Source: Lachnospiraceae bacterium GAM79 (GTDB lineage Bacteria > Bacillota > Clostridia > Lachnospirales > Lachnospiraceae). Taken from it: a DNA stretch of 64,000 nucleotides. The DNA lies in contig AP018536.1 in the NCBI GenBank assembly GCA_003584705.1, forward strand, positions 1 to 64,000. Direction: 5' to 3'. The notes beneath the pieces are model-generated. The model was not told the origin of the DNA. It was given only the letters and a program-made list of their open reading frames with translations, and did no database searches. A program made the position numbers and the translations under genes. Position 1 is the stretch's first letter, and every line of letters starts with the position of its first letter. This document shows positions 61,326-64,000 of this stretch, one piece after another.

Positions 61326-62062
61326 TCTATAACCGCCTTTCCTCCTGCAATCTCGCAGAGTTGCCGGCGGACTTCCTTCTGTCTGTCCTCGCTGATTTTT
61401 AACTCCATCTCCCTCTCCCCGATATATACGGTCACATTAAAAAAATTCATCTTTTTTATGTAATCATAATTCACAAGAAAAGACTGATGGATACGCAGAA
61501 AATAACACCTGCTGTCAGCAAGTTCCTTTTCCACACCATTCAGTTTTCCATAAAAGTATTCTGTATGACCGCTGCTGAGAACGATATGTACAACACGGTT
61601 GCGGCTTTCAAAATACACTATATTATTCAGCGGAACTTTTCTGATTTCCTTGTTAAATGTGAACTGATAGAAAACTTCCGTTTCTCCAATCCGCTGGCAC
61701 GCCTCCTTATAGTAGCGGCAGAACAGTTCCTTCTCTAGCGGTTTTGAAAGGAAACGGAATGGCTCCACCTCAAACAGCTCCTTTAAATAGCTGTCATATC
61801 CGGAAATATAAATAAACAGCACACTGCGGTCAGTCTCCCTGATGAGACGTGCCGCTGATATGCCGTCAACGTGTTTCATTTCAATATCTAAAAAAATAAG
61901 ACCGTAGCGTTCTCCTGCCCGGATATGTTCCACAAGGGTTTTACCGTCAGCAAACACTTCGGTCCCTACGCGGATGCCAAGTTTCCTGTTTTCTGCCATA
62001 ACCAGTGTCTCAAGACTACCTGCAAATCTCAAATCATCATCACATATAGCTATCTTTAGCAT
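61322..62062 (-). CDS. AgrA-like LytTR response regulator
   Basis: The 246-residue regulator has a receiver domain with phosphoacceptor Asp59 in LIFLDIEMKHVDG and a C-terminal LytTR domain (RKVPLNNIVYFESRNRVVHIV... FLRIHQSFLVNYDYIKKM). LytTR domains bind direct repeats near quorum-regulated promoters. It overlaps the XRE gene by 23 bases and the kinase by 4, indicating one transcript. Confidence 0.93.
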   Translation of the reverse strand: MLKIAICDDDLRFAGSLETLVMAENRKLGIRVGTEVFADGKTLVEHIRAGERYGLIFLDIEMKHVDGISAARLIRETDRSVLFIYISGYDSYLKELFEVEPFRFLSKPLEKELFCRYYKEACQRIGETEVFYQFTFNKEIRKVPLNNIVYFESRNRVVHIVLSSGHTEYFYGKLNGVEKELADSRCYFLRIHQSFLVNYDYIKKMNFFNVTVYIGEREMELKISEDRQKEVRRQLCEIAGGKAVIE

Positions 62063-62438
62063 AGTCCCCCACGTCCTTTATATATAATTCCTTTTCTTCT
62101 AATTGTGCCTGCTCTAGCCTTTTTAGAACACAAGATAAAGTCTTTTTATTTGTTTCTGTCAGGTTGCGGTAATGAAGCACAATATCGTAACAGTCCTCCA
62201 TTTCCTGATTCATTCGCATCTGTCCGTTAAGGTCTCTCTTAATATCAGAAATACCAAGAAGATATCCTGTGGAGACATTAAAATATTCTGACATCATTAT
62301 AAGTGCTTTGGCGGTTATGGTTTGCGTATTATTCTCCATTCTGCTTATTGATTGCTGGGTAGAATCAATGATTGTGGCAAGAGCTTCCTGTGACAACCCA
62401 TGACTTGTCCTAATTTCACGAATACGATTTACTATCAT
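62040..62438 (-). CDS. XRE-family HTH regulator at the head of the agr-like locus
   Basis: The 132-residue protein has an N-terminal Cro/C1-type HTH (IREIRTSHGLSQEALATIIDSTQQSISRMEN, about 5-35) and a helical C terminus. It overlaps agrA by 23 bases and heads the leftward operon. The divergent promoter region upstream (62439-62755) also serves the lanthipeptide-like gene, so it may regulate both. Confidence 0.85.
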   Translation of the reverse strand: MIVNRIREIRTSHGLSQEALATIIDSTQQSISRMENNTQTITAKALIMMSEYFNVSTGYLLGISDIKRDLNGQMRMNQEMEDCYDIVLHYRNLTETNKKTLSCVLKRLEQAQLEEKELYIKDVGDYAKDSYM

Positions 62439-62755
62439 AGTTATAATTTCCTTTCTATTGTCATTTTACACAAAACAATAGCAGAATATTACAACGTATA
62501 TGATTATCTAAATACTAATATATGGATATTCTTAAGAATTTTAGTTCTATATAGGGAATTGAATATAAAAGAAAAAATTTAAGGGCATAAATATTTCCCC
62601 ACACAAGGGAAAAATGACAAAAAAGTAGGTAAATATTACGAGGTAAGAAAAAAAGCTTTGTTGCTGATATAATAAATAATAGGATTGTAAATTAGTAATA
62701 GAGTGCTAAGTTTTTTGAAAAATCATACATTTTAGATTGTAAAAGGAGGTAGCAT
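62439..62755. promoter_or_regulatory. A+T-rich divergent promoter region between the agr-like operon and the lanthipeptide-like gene
   Basis: There is no gene in these 317 bases. A perfect TATAAT lies at 62668-62673, about 80 bases before the lanthipeptide-like start, with no good -35 element at the expected spacing, consistent with an activator-dependent promoter. No clear LytTR direct repeats were identified by eye. A GGAGGT ribosome site lies just before 62756. Confidence 0.5.
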
Positions 62756-62992
62756 ATGGGAAATTACAGTGATTTTGATCTTGATATTCGTTCAGGAGAA
62801 CCTGCAGAACCTGCAGCAATCACATCAAAGGCTTGTGAGGTTTTATGGGAAATGGCAACAGCTTCAATTGATTATTGTGGTAAAATCAGTGAATTGATTT
62901 GCCCAACAGATGCATGTACAGTGGGATGTTCAAGCGATACTTGTTCTGCATGTCATTCATATTGTGGAGCTGCATGTCGTAGAATCGGATAA
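62756..62992 (+). CDS. Putative class I lanthipeptide precursor with FDLDI leader box
   Basis: The 78-residue peptide begins GNYSDFDLDIRSGE, carrying the F-x-L-D box that class I dehydratases recognise, and continues with PAAITSKAC, similar in place to the nisin ITSISLC core start. The predicted core of about 55 residues has nine Cys and about twelve Ser/Thr, including C..SSDTCSACHSYCGAAC. It has a strong ribosome site (AAAGGAGG) and a perfect terminator after it. No LanB, LanC or transporter is inside the window; they may lie beyond 64 kb. Confidence 0.72.
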   Translation: MGNYSDFDLDIRSGEPAEPAAITSKACEVLWEMATASIDYCGKISELICPTDACTVGCSSDTCSACHSYCGAACRRIG

Positions 62993-63060
62993 TTAAAAAG
63001 TTTAAAACTGTGTTATAGAAAATAAGCATTAAGCAGCACTCTTATTATTAATTTCAATGT

Positions 63061-63089
63061 AAAGCGATAAGGGGAAACCTTATCGCTTT
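63061..63089. terminator. Perfect 12-bp hairpin terminator after the lanthipeptide-like gene
   Basis: AAAGCGATAAGG (63061-63072) and its exact reverse complement (63078-63089) enclose the loop GGAAA. The stem ends are A/T-rich on both sides, so it may terminate in either direction between the precursor gene and the converging membrane-protein gene. Confidence 0.8.
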
Positions 63090-63134
63090 ATTAAAAGAAG
63101 AATGTGGGATTGATAATCATTTAATTTTACATAA

Positions 63135-63581
63135 TTAGATGTCAGTAGAAAGTTTATTAATTTTTCTTAGAGCAATACGATAAGAAATGTAAAAAAATAA
63201 CAATGTTACAAGGAAATAAACAGTTAGAAATATTAAGGAGACTATAATTCTTTGATTAATTAGTTCAAGATAGAAAAAAGTATCAATTTGGGAACTCATA
63301 ACAAAAATGGTAATACTATTTAAACTAGAATAGCATAGTGCAAATAGCCAACACCAGTGTGGAAAATGTTGGGTTCCATTAAAAAGAACTCCTTTTATTG
63401 ACATCCAAATGATTAACGCACAAGGCGCTAATGAAATAACCCAACCGTTTAAGCTTGTTTGAAAAAAATAATCTAGTAGATTAGTAAGATTATCTAATAT
63501 AATTATACCCCAAAAAAGTTTAACATAAATTGTGTTCCGAATATTTGTGATCCTTTCATCACAGTGAATGGTGGTTTTCAT
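63135..63581 (-). CDS. Small membrane protein paired with an XRE regulator
   Basis: From the ATG at 63581 (overlapping the regulator's TGA as ATGA) the product is about 148 residues with four hydrophobic segments. It begins KTTIHCDERITNIRNTIYVKLF. This layout, an HTH gene followed by a four-helix membrane protein with a short DER-containing N terminus, is common in Firmicutes (DUF6773-like in pattern). It may act as an antagonist or sensor for the regulator. Function unknown. Confidence 0.7.
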   Translation of the reverse strand: MKTTIHCDERITNIRNTIYVKLFWGIIILDNLTNLLDYFFQTSLNGWVISLAPCALIIWMSIKGVLFNGTQHFPHWCWLFALCYSSLNSITIFVMSSQIDTFFYLELINQRIIVSLIFLTVYFLVTLLFFYISYRIALRKINKLSTDI

Positions 63582-63781
63582 AAGTTGTCCTCCTCCCAAA
63601 ATAAATCGTTTAATGTTTTGTTAAGTACTTTGCATATCCGAATACAAAGCTGAAGACTGGGATTAAACTTTCCGCCTTCTAGTAAGTTGATAGTAGGGCG
63701 TGTAACATTAACTTTGGCAGCCAGTTCTTCTTGAGAAAGATTCATCTCAACGCGCGCTAATTTAAGACGCATATTTTTCAT
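63578..63781 (-). CDS. Small XRE-family HTH regulator
   Basis: A 67-residue protein consisting of one Cro/C1 HTH: LKLARVEMNLSQEELAAKVNVTRPTINLLEGGKFNPSLQLCIRICKVLN. Small regulators of this type usually control their own small operon. It is translationally coupled to the membrane-protein gene by ATGA. It faces away from the gene starting at 63982, so the 200-base A+T-rich gap between them carries divergent promoters. Confidence 0.85.
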   Translation of the reverse strand: MKNMRLKLARVEMNLSQEELAAKVNVTRPTINLLEGGKFNPSLQLCIRICKVLNKTLNDLFWEEDNL

Positions 63782-63981
63782 TTATATAACCTCCTTTCTA
63801 TATATATTATATGATATATCAAACAAAATGTAAAGTATATAATACAAAAAATAATAAATATATAACGTTATGTGAAAAAGATTATTATGTTTTGGTAATA
63901 GAACTTTTAAGTATTTGATTCAAGTGTCGGAGTAATAAAAGAGTTACGAAATAAAGTAAAAGCAAATTAGGAGGAATTGAT

Positions 63982-64000
63982 ATGATGCCATATGAAGTAG
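63982..64000 (+). CDS. Start of a gene cut by the window edge
   Basis: ATG 63982 (or ATG 63985) follows AGGAGG by 8 bases, and only MMPYEV is encoded before the window ends. It could be a biosynthetic partner of the lanthipeptide-like gene, but nothing in six residues shows this. Confidence 0.5.

Noticed and set aside
62400-62582. 60-codon forward frame overlapping the XRE gene start
   Set aside because: No ribosome site, A+T-driven composition, and overlap with the HTH gene.

Overview
The window looks like the chromosomal replication-origin region of a Clostridia/Lachnospiraceae-type Firmicute (basis: dnaA-dnaN-S4 protein-recF-gyrB-gyrA order, strong AGGAGG ribosome sites, Lachnospiraceae-like protein features such as the acidic GyrB insert). 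I cannot name the species from sequence alone. No rRNA, tRNA, CRISPR array or insertion sequence was recognised.

Region 1 (1-21,784) is core chromosome: dnaA, oriC with three DnaA boxes, dnaN, an rlbA-like S4 gene, recF, gyrB, gyrA, a CPA2-type cation/proton antiporter and an unknown gene. A leftward group follows, mutS2 then an OmpR-type response regulator and its histidine kinase. After a 0.6-kb repeat-filled gap come an HtrA-like protein that has lost its catalytic triad, a YhaM-type exoribonuclease, a flavo-diiron protein and an RlmCD-type rRNA methyltransferase.

Region 2 (about 21.8-58.6 kb) is a large integrative and conjugative element (ICE) abutting the 3' end of the rlmCD gene. It begins with terminators and an attenuator-like leader. 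It then carries an ArdA-like protein, DUF4314, a Dam-type methylase, AbrB-like regulators, a YodL-domain protein, two SpoVG-family proteins, a nearly complete Tad-type pilus operon (prepilin peptidase, CpaB, TadZ-like, TadA/CpaF, TadB, TadC, three pilin-like proteins) and a type IV secretion (conjugation) set: VirB2-like, VirB6-like, PrgI/VirB3, VirB4, NlpC/P60 hydrolase, MobP-type relaxase fused to Sel1 repeats, TOPRIM primase-like protein and VirD4/TraG. Interspersed are two cytosine methylases, an amidoligase paired with a gamma-glutamylcyclotransferase-like gene, a possible ADP-ribosyltransferase-like protein and several DUF proteins. No integrase is visible, so the other element end probably lies beyond the window.

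Region 3 (58.6-64.0 kb) is visibly more A+T-rich. It holds an agr-type quorum-sensing locus (XRE regulator, LytTR regulator, AgrC-like kinase, AgrB-like protease) with no recognisable agrD, then a 78-codon gene whose product has an FDLDI leader box and nine cysteines, which I read as a class I lanthipeptide precursor. An XRE/membrane-protein pair and the start of another gene complete the window.

The most unusual signal is a short Met-rich C-terminal tail (GMxMxM-like, usually after a Glu/Gln-rich stretch) shared by about ten otherwise unrelated ICE proteins, and present in weaker form on the relaxase, but absent from the secretion and pilus structural proteins. A common export or docking signal is a testable explanation.
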